A DNA stretch of 33,536 nt from assembly GCA_902776185.1 (NCBI GenBank), contig CACYPH010000018.1:1-33536 (forward strand), given 5' to 3'. The position numbers were made by a program, and so were the translations under genes. Every line of letters begins with the position of its first letter. The stretch's first letter is position 1. The notes under the pieces are model-generated. The model was given only the letters and a program-made list of their open reading frames with translations. It was not told where the DNA came from and searched no databases. Below, piece after piece: positions 7,860 to 16,319 of this stretch. This stretch comes from an uncultured Ruminococcus sp. Lineage in GTDB: Bacteria > Bacillota > Clostridia > Oscillospirales > Acutalibacteraceae.

Positions 7860-8879
7860 TTATCTGTTTCCATACATCTTTTCGTAGTAATTTTGGTATT
7901 CGCCGCTGATGATCTCCTGCCACCAGTCCTTGTTGTCAAGATACCACTGAATGGTTTTCTTGATGCCGTCCTCGAATTTTGTCTCCGGCAGCCAGCCAAG
8001 CTCATTGTGGATCTTCGTCGGATCGATCGCGTATCTCAGGTCATGACCCTTACGGTCGGTTACGTAGGTGATCAGGCTTTCAGGCTTGCCTAACTCCTTA
8101 CAGATCAGCTTGACGATATCGATATTCGCCATCTCGTTATGACCGCCGACGTTATAGACCTCGCCGACCCTGCCCTTGCGGATGATCAGGTCGATCGCCT
8201 TGCAGTGATCCTCGACATACAGCCAGTCGCGCACATTCTCACCCTTGCCGTAAACCGGCAGCGGCTTGTCCGCCAGCGCATTCGCGATCATCAGCGGGAT
8301 CAGCTTCTCGGGGAAGTGATACGGGCCGTAGTTGTTGGAACAGCGGCTCACGGTCACCGGCAGCCCATAGGTGCGGTGATACGCCAACACCAACAGGTCG
8401 GCGCCCGCTTTTGACGAGCTGTAGGGGCTGGAGGTATGGATCGGGGTCTCCTCGGTAAAGAACAGATCGGGTCGGTCGAGCGGCAGATCGCCGTAGACCT
8501 CGTCGGTCGATACCTGATGATACCGCTGGATCCCGTACTTGCGGCAGGCGTCCATCAACACCTGCGTTCCGAGGATATTCGTCTGCAAAAAGATCTCGGG
8601 ATTCTCGATGGAGCGGTCAACATGGCTTTCCGCCGCAAAGTTGACGACAACATCGGGCTTTTCCTCTTCAAAGAGATTGTATACCGCCTCTCTGTCACAG
8701 ATATCCGCCTTGACAAATCTGAAATTCGGGTTGTCCATCACACTTTTCAGGGTGCTCAGATTGCCCGCATAGGTCAGCTTATCCAGGCAGATAATGCGAT
8801 CCTCGGGATGCTCTTTCAGCATATGGAACACAAAGTTCGACCCGATAAATCCGGCGCCGCCGGTAACAATAATTTTCAT
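7860..8879 (-). CDS. rfbB: dTDP-glucose 4,6-dehydratase
   Basis: This 339-residue short-chain dehydrogenase-type enzyme converts dTDP-glucose to dTDP-4-keto-6-deoxyglucose using bound NAD. The Rossmann motif is TGGAGFIGS (residues 6-14). The catalytic TDE triad is T125-D126-E127 in STDEVYG, and the YxxxK pair is Y153 and K157 in [14 protein letters not shown] (82-90) and [15 protein letters not shown] are further RfbB/RmlB hallmarks. Length matches the family. The start follows AGGTGAG. It is the last gene of a four-gene minus-strand operon; its product is the substrate of the aminotransferase encoded by the first gene, so the two together make dTDP-4-amino-4,6-dideoxygalactose. Genes rfbA, rfbC and rfbD are not in the window, so this copy is probably devoted to the amino sugar rather than rhamnose. 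Confidence 0.95.
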   Translation of the reverse strand: MKIIVTGGAGFIGSNFVFHMLKEHPEDRIICLDKLTYAGNLSTLKSVMDNPNFRFVKADICDREAVYNLFEEEKPDVVVNFAAESHVDRSIENPEIFLQTNILGTQVLMDACRKYGIQRYHQVSTDEVYGDLPLDRPDLFFTEETPIHTSSPYSSSKAGADLLVLAYHRTYGLPVTVSRCSNNYGPYHFPEKLIPLMIANALADKPLPVYGKGENVRDWLYVEDHCKAIDLIIRKGRVGEVYNVGGHNEMANIDIVKLICKELGKPESLITYVTDRKGHDLRYAIDPTKIHNELGWLPETKFEDGIKKTIQWYLDNKDWWQEIISGEYQNYYEKMYGNR

Positions 8880-8913
8880 AAGAACTCACCTGTCTTTTCG
8901 ATGATATGAGATA

Positions 8914-10833
8914 TTATTTCTCTTCCGCTTCAACGGTGACGACCTTGTAAACCGCAAAATACTTGTTGAATTCCGGCTCGGTCTCCCTGACCAGCTGAAT
9001 GGTCTCACCCTTTTTCGCGTAGTGTTGATTGTAGAATGTCTGCAAAGATTTGATCTGCGATTTCATCATCACAAAGTGCCGATGCTCGTTGTCGATCATT
9101 TCCTCGAACAGCTTTTTGATGCCGTGCTTCTCCAGCAGATCGTCATAGTAATAGGACGAGATCTGCCAGTCCGCGAATACCACCGCATTATCGGGGACGT
9201 CGGACATCCGCATCGCCCTGTCGCGGCTGGTATCCACCGCCGAATACAATCTGGTGTTGTAAACATAGATATCCGGCGCATGCTCCTTGATGTAATTCTG
9301 GATGGTCACATTCGGCTCGGGGATATTGCGGGTGTGCGGCTTCCACTGATAGTTTTTATATCCGATAAAGACGACCGTCGCCGCCGCAAACAGCGCGATC
9401 ACCCCGTACGCAAACCGTTTTCCCGCTGCGGGGATCGATTTGTATTTCGCGCGCAGTCTGTCGTGATTGAACGCCACCATCAGATATACCAGCGCCGGCA
9501 AAAAGAAGGTCAGCGTCACTCGATAGGACAGTCGGGACAGGTATTGATATTCGTACAGCCCGAATACCGCCGCACTGAGCGCCGCGCATACCAGAAAATA
9601 GTACCGGTTGTAAAAATACGACGTCAGCACAAACACCACCGCCAGCGCGAGGGTCGGAAAATTATCTCTCAGCGGCGGGAAACGATACAGGAAGATCACC
9701 CACCCTACCGTCAGCAGGATCGGGAAAATCAGCTTGATCCTGTTTCTGAAAATGAACAGCAGGACCGCCGCGATACAGACGCCGACCGCCAGCATGATGA
9801 GCAGCACCATATGACTGACATGGAACGGCAGAACCTTGTCGATCCTCTCCAGCCACATCTTGCCGATCTCCTTGGCGCTCAGCTGACCGCCGCCGGTCTC
9901 ACGCGAATATTTAGAGATCGCCTGCAGTCTTTCGGTCGTAAAGAAATCTCTGTCGTAATAGTATCTTCTGATCGTGCTGATATCGTTCTGCGACTTGATC
10001 CCGATGGAATTGTAGAACTCCTCGTTCCCCTTGTAGGGAGCGACGGAATAGTCGTTGATGCGAGCGCGCGCAGAGTTAAAGGTCTTGAACTCCGTATACC
10101 TTTCCGAAGCGTTCATCTTCTCGGAGAGGAACTGCGCGCCGAACGCCATCCCGACGATGATCACAGCGCTGATGATGATGCCGAGAAAGCTCTTCAGCCC
10201 GCCGATCAGCGATTGCTTGAGGCTCTCTCCTTCTTTCTTTTTGGTGACGATCTTTTCGATCAGCATACATCCGCACATCAAAGCGAAGATCGCAAGGCTG
10301 ACCTCGAACACGATGAACCGATAGCACGCGCCGACCAAAGCCGCAAACACCGCGACGATGATCTGAAAGATCCTGAAGCCCTTTCTCTTTTCGCAGAAAA
10401 AGGCATAGTACAAGAGCGAGAAGCCCGCCGCGCATAAATAGACCGCGGTATGCGTCCACTGCACAACGATGATCCCCATATACAGGAACAGCGCCTCAAA
10501 GAGAAAGGCGATCACCACGCCGAGCTTTGTCGGGAATTTTGCCATGAACACATAGCTGATGATCACAAAAGCAAGCAGCGCGTTCGCGATCTGCAGCACC
10601 ATGAACATATTGAAATTCGTGAACACCTTTTGTGCCAGAACGTCGAACGATACCAAAAAGAAGTTCAGAAAGATGCTGTGGTTGTCCCCGTGCTGGACCA
10701 AAATCGACATGATATAGTCGTCGTTGGTTCCGAAGATGGGGTCGTAAATGCTGAACAGCAGCGCCGCAATCAAGCCCGTCAGAATGACCGCCAGCGCTAT
10801 TTTGCAGTCAAAAAACTTTTTCAAAATCTTCAT
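8914..10833 (-). CDS. Large polytopic membrane protein, GT-C/glucosyltransferase-like
   Basis: This 639-residue protein has about ten hydrophobic segments, one at residues 11-30, several between about 70 and 250, and a second set between about 345 and 500. A short acidic NDDY motif (after GT, residue about 37) sits in the first outside loop, where GT-C glycosyltransferases and GtrII-like proteins often carry catalytic acids. A soluble C-terminal tail of about 130 residues follows the last segment. I do not recognise the family with certainty. Its place between an acyltransferase gene and rfbB, with gaps of 48 and 34 bases, suggests transfer of a sugar to a surface glycan. It could equally be a flippase or an assembly protein. 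Confidence 0.7.
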   Translation of the reverse strand: MKILKKFFDCKIALAVILTGLIAALLFSIYDPIFGTNDDYIMSILVQHGDNHSIFLNFFLVSFDVLAQKVFTNFNMFMVLQIANALLAFVIISYVFMAKFPTKLGVVIAFLFEALFLYMGIIVVQWTHTAVYLCAAGFSLLYYAFFCEKRKGFRIFQIIVAVFAALVGACYRFIVFEVSLAIFALMCGCMLIEKIVTKKKEGESLKQSLIGGLKSFLGIIISAVIIVGMAFGAQFLSEKMNASERYTEFKTFNSARARINDYSVAPYKGNEEFYNSIGIKSQNDISTIRRYYYDRDFFTTERLQAISKYSRETGGGQLSAKEIGKMWLERIDKVLPFHVSHMVLLIMLAVGVCIAAVLLFIFRNRIKLIFPILLTVGWVIFLYRFPPLRDNFPTLALAVVFVLTSYFYNRYYFLVCAALSAAVFGLYEYQYLSRLSYRVTLTFFLPALVYLMVAFNHDRLRAKYKSIPAAGKRFAYGVIALFAAATVVFIGYKNYQWKPHTRNIPEPNVTIQNYIKEHAPDIYVYNTRLYSAVDTSRDRAMRMSDVPDNAVVFADWQISSYYYDDLLEKHGIKKLFEEMIDNEHRHFVMMKSQIKSLQTFYNQHYAKKGETIQLVRETEPEFNKYFAVYKVVTVEAEEK

Positions 10834-10881
10834 CCGTATACCCTATTTCTTCTGCTGAACCGATGTGCCGCACACACCCCG

Positions 10882-12069
10882 TCATTCAGCGTTGCCCTTT
10901 TTTGCAAATTTCGGCGTCGTCAGCCATTTTACCGGCTTGTCGTATCGGATCCATTTTTTGACATATTGCATTCCGACCGACAAGAGATAACAAATGATTG
11001 CCAGAACCAAAAAAATCAGTATTGCATACTTGAACGAATAGATAAACTCTCTGAAGTAGCGGCTGAAGATGAACGTGTGGAACATGAATATCGCGCCGCT
11101 TTGGATTCCCAGATGCTCCAGCACCGTGCTCAGCACCGGGATCCGCGATAATACCAGATACGAGAGCAGGATCACCGCGATCGCGAACACGCCGTCAAAA
11201 TACACCTTGTGCTTGAGATACAGCCTGACAGCAACGCACGCAATCAGAAAAGAACCGGTCATCACGACCGCTGTCGACAGCTTGGTATTATGCGCCTGAA
11301 TTTTTTCAAACAGCGCATACCGTGCAAAAACCATCCCGATCACAAACGGGATCAGCCACACATAGTAGCGGCTGAAAACCGTATGGAAGCGGATGATCCA
11401 TGTCAGCCGTGAAAACCAGTTCATGCGCAAAAGGATATTGTAGATCACGGGAGAGAATGTCAGGAATACCGCGATCGACAACAGCGTCCCGGGCGACCGC
11501 TTCACGATAAACATCATCAGCGGGAACAGCAGGTAGAACAGGATGATCACGCTCATAAACCACCATGTCCCGTTCATGGACGGCGTCTTGAACAGATTCG
11601 CCAGCCCCAAAAAGTCGACCAGCCCGTACAGGAAATTCCCCTTGTAGATCTCCCAGAACGGCGTGCCGAAAAACACGCTCAGCGGCACAAAGAGGATGTA
11701 AATGAACCAGTAGTTGAACATCAGCTTCAAAAGGTGGTTCTTGACGAACAGCAGCTGATGCCCGATCGTAAATTTCCCCTTGCTCGCGATAACCTTTTTC
11801 TCGTAGCTCTGCCAGCTCATATACAGTCCGTAGCCGCTGAGCAGCAGAAATACCGCAACGCAAACCTTGCAGTAATTCGACAAGGTGCTCTCGATCGGGA
11901 TCCCCTTGTACAGGTGCATCGTCGTAAAGCGCTGATAATACTCTGCGCTGCTGTAAAACAGATGATGCCACAAAAGCATCAGCAGCGCGACGCCCTTCGC
12001 GATATTAGTCTGCCGGATATCAAACCTCATTCTGTTTTGATCGTCAAGCGTTCTGACCTCTTTGCTCAC
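10882..12069 (-). CDS. Acyltransferase 3 family membrane O-acetyltransferase
   Basis: This 395-residue integral membrane protein has about ten hydrophobic segments and the family's N-terminal pattern: a short cytoplasmic stretch, then IAKGVALLMLLWHHLF with the conserved histidines H35/H36. Members (OafA-like) move acetyl or other acyl groups across the membrane onto sugars. The start is GTG at 12069, decided by CGGAGGA five bases upstream; no nearby ATG has a comparable site. It lies 20 bases after wecE and 48 before the large membrane protein. I infer that it acylates the glycan built by this operon. A C-terminal basic tail (KKWIRYDKPVKWL) probably faces the cytoplasm. Confidence 0.85.
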   Translation of the reverse strand: MSKEVRTLDDQNRMRFDIRQTNIAKGVALLMLLWHHLFYSSAEYYQRFTTMHLYKGIPIESTLSNYCKVCVAVFLLLSGYGLYMSWQSYEKKVIASKGKFTIGHQLLFVKNHLLKLMFNYWFIYILFVPLSVFFGTPFWEIYKGNFLYGLVDFLGLANLFKTPSMNGTWWFMSVIILFYLLFPLMMFIVKRSPGTLLSIAVFLTFSPVIYNILLRMNWFSRLTWIIRFHTVFSRYYVWLIPFVIGMVFARYALFEKIQAHNTKLSTAVVMTGSFLIACVAVRLYLKHKVYFDGVFAIAVILLSYLVLSRIPVLSTVLEHLGIQSGAIFMFHTFIFSRYFREFIYSFKYAILIFLVLAIICYLLSVGMQYVKKWIRYDKPVKWLTTPKFAKKGNAE

Positions 12070-12089
12070 AGAATTCCTCCGAAAAGAAG

Positions 12090-13223
12090 TTATTGGTAGA
12101 ATCGATTGATCCTGTCGACAACGATATCGATATCGCTTTCAGTCAAGCCGTAATACATCGGCAGTCTGAGCAGTCGTTCGCTTTCCTTTGTCGTATACTT
12201 GTCCTCGCCGGAAAAGCGTCCGAACTTCACGCCCGCCGGGGAAGAATGCAGCGGGATATAATGGAACACCGCGCTGATGCCGTCCTCTTTCAGAAAAGCG
12301 GTCAGCTTGGTTCTCTCCTCAAGGTCCTTGGTCTTGATGTAAAACATATGCGCGTTGTGGGTGCATTCCTCGGGGATGAACGGCAGCTCGATCGCGCCCT
12401 TGTCCTTGAGCGGGGCGAGCCGCTCATAGTAGCGGTTCCAGCTTCTCAGCCTGTCGTCATTGATGATATGCGGGTCTTCGATCTGACCGTAGAGATAGGC
12501 GCAGTTGAGCTCGCTCTGCAGATATGACGAGCCCACGTCCACCCATGTATATTTGTCTACCTGACCGCGGAAAAACCGCGAGCGGTTCGTACCTTTTTCG
12601 CGGATGACCTCCGCGCGGTCAACGTCCTTTTCACGGTTGACCAGCACCGCGCCGCCTTCGCCCATGCTGTAGTTTTTGGTTTCATGGAAGCTGTAGCATC
12701 CGAAATCGCCGATACTGCCGAGCGCTCTGCCCTTATAAAAGCCCATCACGCCCTGTGCGGCGTCCTCAACGACCGCGATCCTGTGGCGTTTCGCGATATC
12801 GCAGATCGTGTCCATCTCGCATCCGACGCCCGCATAATGTACGGGAACGATCGCCTTTGTTTTATCGGTGATCGCCTCTTCGATCAGCTTCTCGTCGATA
12901 TTCATCGTATCGGGGCGAACGTCGACGAAAACGATCGTTGCACCCCTGAGCACAAACGCGTTCGCTGTCGATACAAAGGTATACGACGGCATGATCACCT
13001 CGTCGCCCGGCTGGATATTGCACAAGAGCGAGGTCATCTCCAGCGCCGAGGTACCCGATGTCGTCATCAATACCTTCTCAGCGCCGGTCAGCTCCTCCAA
13101 CTTCGCGTTGCATTTTTTGGTAAATTCGCCGTCGCCGCAGATCTTGCGATTCGCGATCGCCTGTTTGATATACTTGTCTTCTGTCCCCAGATACGGAGGG
13201 ATATTAAAAGGAATATGATTCAT
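12090..13223 (-). CDS. wecE: dTDP-4-amino-4,6-dideoxygalactose transaminase (DegT/WecE family)
   Basis: This 377-residue PLP enzyme should move an amino group from glutamate to C4 of dTDP-4-keto-6-deoxyglucose, giving dTDP-4-amino-4,6-dideoxygalactose. The match to Enterobacterial WecE/RffA is unusually close over the core: GDEVIMPSYTFVSTANAFVL, VFVDVRPDTMNID and VEDAAQGVM. The PLP-binding lysine is K183 in SFHETKNYS and the cofactor-contacting aspartate is D154. Length fits (E. coli WecE is about 376). It is the first gene of the four-gene minus-strand operon whose last gene, rfbB, makes its substrate. An acetyltransferase like RffC is missing; the acyltransferase next door is of an unrelated membrane type. 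Confidence 0.92.
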   Translation of the reverse strand: MNHIPFNIPPYLGTEDKYIKQAIANRKICGDGEFTKKCNAKLEELTGAEKVLMTTSGTSALEMTSLLCNIQPGDEVIMPSYTFVSTANAFVLRGATIVFVDVRPDTMNIDEKLIEEAITDKTKAIVPVHYAGVGCEMDTICDIAKRHRIAVVEDAAQGVMGFYKGRALGSIGDFGCYSFHETKNYSMGEGGAVLVNREKDVDRAEVIREKGTNRSRFFRGQVDKYTWVDVGSSYLQSELNCAYLYGQIEDPHIINDDRLRSWNRYYERLAPLKDKGAIELPFIPEECTHNAHMFYIKTKDLEERTKLTAFLKEDGISAVFHYIPLHSSPAGVKFGRFSGEDKYTTKESERLLRLPMYYGLTESDIDIVVDRINRFYQ

Positions 13224-13333
13224 GATTCACAACCTACATTCAAATGAAGTTTTTGCCGGTAGTATTCCCGTTCTCAGCGGGCAAAAGAAGCAGAAAAACA
13301 CATCGTTCTCCAAGCTCTTACTACATCGTTTAA

Positions 13334-13362
13334 AGATTACCACAAAACCCGGTTGATGTCAA
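13334..13362 (-). promoter_or_regulatory. Sigma-A promoter of the wecE operon
   Basis: On the minus strand TTGACA (13357-13362) stands 17 bases before TAATCT (13334-13339). The transcript would start about 105 bases upstream of the wecE ATG, a leader in which I see no clear structure. The -35 is consensus, the -10 only matches at the key first two and last positions. Confidence 0.5.
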
Positions 13363-13404
13363 TTCTTTTGCCTTGTGCAAAAGGAGCAGAACGCTAATCG
13401 GTTT

Positions 13405-13434
13405 TTGATCAATTATATCTCTTCCGCATATAAT
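13405..13434 (+). promoter_or_regulatory. Candidate promoter of the sodC-DUF421-Rieske operon
   Basis: TTGATC (13405-13410) lies 18 bases before a consensus TATAAT (13429-13434). The expected start point (about 13441) falls within the ribosome binding site GGAGG (13440-13444), which would leave a very short leader. This makes the assignment less certain despite the good -10. Confidence 0.4.
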
Positions 13435-13454
13435 AATGCGGAGGTGCATATCAC

Positions 13455-13895
13455 ATGCAATACAGCAGACGACCGAACGCGCGAGCGATCATCAAAAGCC
13501 GCGAACCGTATCTGAACGTCCGCGGAGAAGTGCTGTTCTATCAGGAGAGGGACGGCGTTTTGGTAACGGCAAAAATCACCGGCTTGCCGCAGAACGGATC
13601 TGGCTTCTACGGCTTTCATATCCATGAGGGCAACGATTGTAACGGAAAAGGCTTTCCCGATACCGGCAGTCATTATAACCCGAACGATCTCCCCCATCCG
13701 TCCCATGCCGGCGATCTGCCGCCGCTCTTATCCAATCACGGCAGCGCCTATATGACGGTCAAAACCGACCGTTTCCGTCTGCGCGACGTCATCGGCAGGA
13801 CCGTTGTCATCCACGCCGGACCGGATGACTTTCACACCCAGCCATCGGGCGACGCCGGTGAGAAAATCGCGTGCGGGGTCATCCGAGCAGTATAA
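13455..13895 (+). CDS. Cu/Zn superoxide dismutase-like protein
   Basis: This 146-residue protein belongs to the SodC family, which disproportionates superoxide. Likely copper ligands are H55 and H57 (GFHIHEG), H73 (SHYNP) and H120 (VVIHAGPDD); likely zinc ligands are H73, H81, H84 and D87 (HPSHAGDLPPL). The structural disulfide pair is C62 and C140. The arginine that guides superoxide in eukaryotic enzymes (GSRLACGV) is a lysine here (K137, GEKIACGV). There is no signal peptide, so it is cytosolic or packed in the spore, unusual for bacterial SodC. The start follows GGAGG at 13440. It is the first gene of a run of four plus-strand genes, 40 bases before the next. Bacillus YojM-type homologues that lost copper ligands exist; here all appear to be present. 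Confidence 0.88.
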   Translation: MQYSRRPNARAIIKSREPYLNVRGEVLFYQERDGVLVTAKITGLPQNGSGFYGFHIHEGNDCNGKGFPDTGSHYNPNDLPHPSHAGDLPPLLSNHGSAYMTVKTDRFRLRDVIGRTVVIHAGPDDFHTQPSGDAGEKIACGVIRAV

Positions 13896-13935
13896 TCGCA
13901 AGAAATTCACTCACAATAACCGTGAGGTGAATCAT

Positions 13936-14211
13936 ATGGCAAAACAAGGAATGAAACGAGAACAGCGGACACATACCAAACCGCGCAACGAACAGGCGGC
14001 AGTCCCCGAGATCCAAGGAAAGGCGAAACACGGCAAAGAGAAAGTCAACCCGATCATCGCGGGAACACATGCCCCATCCCAAAAGGTGTACCACACCACG
14101 CCCTACGCGCACGAGAAACCGATATCGGACGTATACAAAGAGATCGACACCGATCTTGCGCGGGATAATCTCGAGAACGATATCCCGGCGGCAGACCTGC
14201 AGGATTTATGA
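13936..14211 (+). CDS. 91-residue hydrophilic protein of unknown function
   Basis: ATG at 13936 with GAGGTGA upstream gives 91 residues; the longer frame from 13804 overlaps the end of the SOD gene and has no ribosome binding site. The N-terminal half is basic and rich in Lys, Arg, His and Gln, without hydrophobic segments, so it is probably disordered. The C-terminal half contains APSQKVYHTTPYAHEKP and then a neat acidic DVYKEIDTDLARDNLENDIP, which looks like a helix. I do not recognise the family. Its stop overlaps the start of the DUF421 gene as ATGA, so translation of the two is likely coupled and they may act together. Confidence 0.75.
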   Translation: MAKQGMKREQRTHTKPRNEQAAVPEIQGKAKHGKEKVNPIIAGTHAPSQKVYHTTPYAHEKPISDVYKEIDTDLARDNLENDIPAADLQDL

Positions 14212-14906
14212 CAATGGAAATCTTGCAGGTCATCCTCGCCTCGGTATTCTCGGCAATCATTCTCTTTCTGATCGCAAAGATCATCGGGCATAAGCAGGTC
14301 GCGCAGCTCGAATTTTTCGACTACATCACCGGCATCACCATCGGCTCGATCGCCGCGGAGCTTGCCACCACGCTGGACAAGCCGTGGTGGAAGCCGACGA
14401 TCTCCATGCTGGTGTTCGGGACGATCACCGTCGCTTTGAGCATCATCACGAGGCGGTTCGCCCGAACCAGAAAATTCATCAACGGCACGCCGACCATCAT
14501 TTTGAACGACGGCAAGCTCTACCGCGAGAACATGAAAAAGGCGAAGCTGGAGCTCAGCGAGTTTCTGCTTTTGTGCCGTCAGGAGGGCTATTTCAACCTG
14601 AATGATATCCAGACCGCCGTATTCGAATACAACGGCAAGCTGTCGATCCTGCCCGTCAGCACCAAGCGTCCGATCAATCCCGAGGATATGAAGCTGAACC
14701 CCAAGCCCGAGCACATCGGCACCGAGCTCATCATGGACGGCAGGATCATGGGCGATAATCTCAGACGCAAGGGACTGAGCGACGATTGGCTGATGAAAGA
14801 GCTGAAAAAACAAGGCTATAAAAACGCCAAGGAGATCTTTCTCGGTATCTGTTATGACGACAATCAGCTGACCCTGTTCCCGATCAAAAACGGAGGCGCA
14901 AAATGA
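14208..14906 (+). CDS. DUF421/YetF family membrane protein
   Basis: This 232-residue protein has the YetF layout: two to three hydrophobic N-terminal segments (about residues 3-22, 43-60 and 66-80), then a cytosolic DUF421 domain with RKFINGTPTIILNDGKL, LLLCRQEGYFNLNDIQ and AVFEYNGKLSILP. YetF homologues in Bacillus are membrane proteins; some paralogues are spore membrane proteins linked to wet-heat resistance, but the mechanism is not settled. The ATG at 14208 overlaps the previous stop (ATGA); an alternative ATG lies two codons later (14214). The next gene again overlaps by ATGA, so the three genes form a tightly coupled unit. Confidence 0.9.
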   Translation: MTMEILQVILASVFSAIILFLIAKIIGHKQVAQLEFFDYITGITIGSIAAELATTLDKPWWKPTISMLVFGTITVALSIITRRFARTRKFINGTPTIILNDGKLYRENMKKAKLELSEFLLLCRQEGYFNLNDIQTAVFEYNGKLSILPVSTKRPINPEDMKLNPKPEHIGTELIMDGRIMGDNLRRKGLSDDWLMKELKKQGYKNAKEIFLGICYDDNQLTLFPIKNGGAK

Positions 14907-16198
14907 AATCTGTATGGGAAGAAACGGTAAAGCTGCCCCGATTTCCGCAGTTAAATAAAGATATCCGCACCGATGTGCTGATTATCGGCGGCGGGATCGC
15001 GGGCATCCTGACCGCCTATTATCTGCACCAAAACGGCGTAAAATACACGCTGGTCGAAAAAGGCAGGATCTGCTCCGGCACGACCCGAAACACCACCGCG
15101 AAGATCACCTACCAGCACGGTCTGAATTATCAAAAGCTCCTCAACAGCGGCGGACTTGAAGCGGCGCAAAAATACCTTTCGGCTAACCGAAAGGCGTTCG
15201 AAGCATATGCGGCGATATGTGCAAAGATCGACTGCGATTACGAGGTCAAGGACAACTATGTCTACAGCATCCATGACCGCAAAAAGCTCAAGAACGAAAT
15301 GGATGCGCTGCGAAAAATCGGTTATCCAGCCGAGCTTTGTGAAAAGCCGAACATCCCGATCGATACCGTGGGCGCCGTCAAATTCCCCCGTCAGGCGCAG
15401 TTCCATCCGCTGAAATTCATCACAGCGATCGCCAAAGATTTGAACATCTATGAGAACACCTTTGTCCGCGAGATGATCGGCAATATCGCTTTGACGGAAC
15501 GCGGGAGCATCTCTGCCGACAAGGTGATCGTCACGACGCATTTTCCGTTCATCAATAAGCACGGCAGTTATTTTCTCAAGCTCTATCAGCACCGTTCCTA
15601 TGTGATCGCGCTCGAAAACGCACAGGGCGTCGGCGGCATGTATGTCGACGAAAGCCGAACGGGATTGTCTTTTCGAAATCACGACAATCTTCTCCTGCTC
15701 GGCGGCGGCGGTCACCGCACCGGTCACAAGGGCGGCAACCGGCACGAGCTGCGCGCATTTGCCGGCAGGGTCTATCCCGACGCTGCCGAAAAATATCACT
15801 GGGCGGCTCAGGACTGCATGAGCCTCGACGACGTCCCCTACATCGGACAGTATTCGAAACGTACCAATCATCTCTACGTCGCGAGCGGCTTCAATAAATG
15901 GGGCATGACCGGCGCGATGACCGCGGCGATGCTGCTGAGCGATCAACTCCTCGGCAGGCAGAACGACTGTGCCGATGTCTTCGCCCCGTCACGCAGTATT
16001 CTCAAACCGCAGTTATTAGTCAACGGCTTCGAGGCGACCAAGAACCTTTTGACCATCTCGAAAAAACGCTGTCCCCACCTCGGCTGCGCCCTCAAATATA
16101 ACCGTGCCGAGCGCTCGTGGGACTGCGCCTGCCACGGCTCGCGCTTCGATGAATCCGGCAAGGTTCTCGACAACCCCGCCAACGGCGATCTGAAATAA
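14903..16198 (+). CDS. FAD-dependent oxidoreductase with C-terminal Rieske [2Fe-2S] domain
   Basis: This 431-residue protein combines a DAO-type FAD domain with a Rieske cluster. The dinucleotide motif is IIGGGIAG (residues about 27-34), then TAYYLHQNG and a TRNTTAKITYQHG stretch typical of this subfamily. The Rieske ligands are C390 and H392 (CPHLGC) and C408 and H411 (CACHGS); C395 and C410 are placed to form the disulfide seen in bc1-type Rieske proteins. The family is usually nearer 500 residues; the C-terminal end after GDLK is short. Substrate is unknown. It starts within the DUF421 stop (ATGA at 14903). The context of a superoxide dismutase-like gene suggests a role in redox stress. 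Confidence 0.9.
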   Translation: MKSVWEETVKLPRFPQLNKDIRTDVLIIGGGIAGILTAYYLHQNGVKYTLVEKGRICSGTTRNTTAKITYQHGLNYQKLLNSGGLEAAQKYLSANRKAFEAYAAICAKIDCDYEVKDNYVYSIHDRKKLKNEMDALRKIGYPAELCEKPNIPIDTVGAVKFPRQAQFHPLKFITAIAKDLNIYENTFVREMIGNIALTERGSISADKVIVTTHFPFINKHGSYFLKLYQHRSYVIALENAQGVGGMYVDESRTGLSFRNHDNLLLLGGGGHRTGHKGGNRHELRAFAGRVYPDAAEKYHWAAQDCMSLDDVPYIGQYSKRTNHLYVASGFNKWGMTGAMTAAMLLSDQLLGRQNDCADVFAPSRSILKPQLLVNGFEATKNLLTISKKRCPHLGCALKYNRAERSWDCACHGSRFDESGKVLDNPANGDLK

Positions 16199-16319
16199 GC
16201 TGCCGATCAAAACGATTCCGGTTAACAAATTTTGGTTCGCCCGCGGCCGTATGATTCCTCTGACACTGCAAACACTAGATTTGCAAGGAATTGTAAACCA
16301 ACATTAAGGAGATTCAGAT

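Noticed and set aside
9022-10437. 471-codon open frame on the plus strand opposite the large membrane protein gene
   Set aside because: The opposite-strand protein has clear membrane segments and operon context; this frame has no ribosome binding site and a composition rich in Arg, His, Gln and Asp as seen in antisense frames of GC-rich genes.
14951-15946. 331-codon minus-strand frame opposite the FAD-Rieske gene
   Set aside because: Antisense of a clear flavoprotein in a translationally coupled operon.
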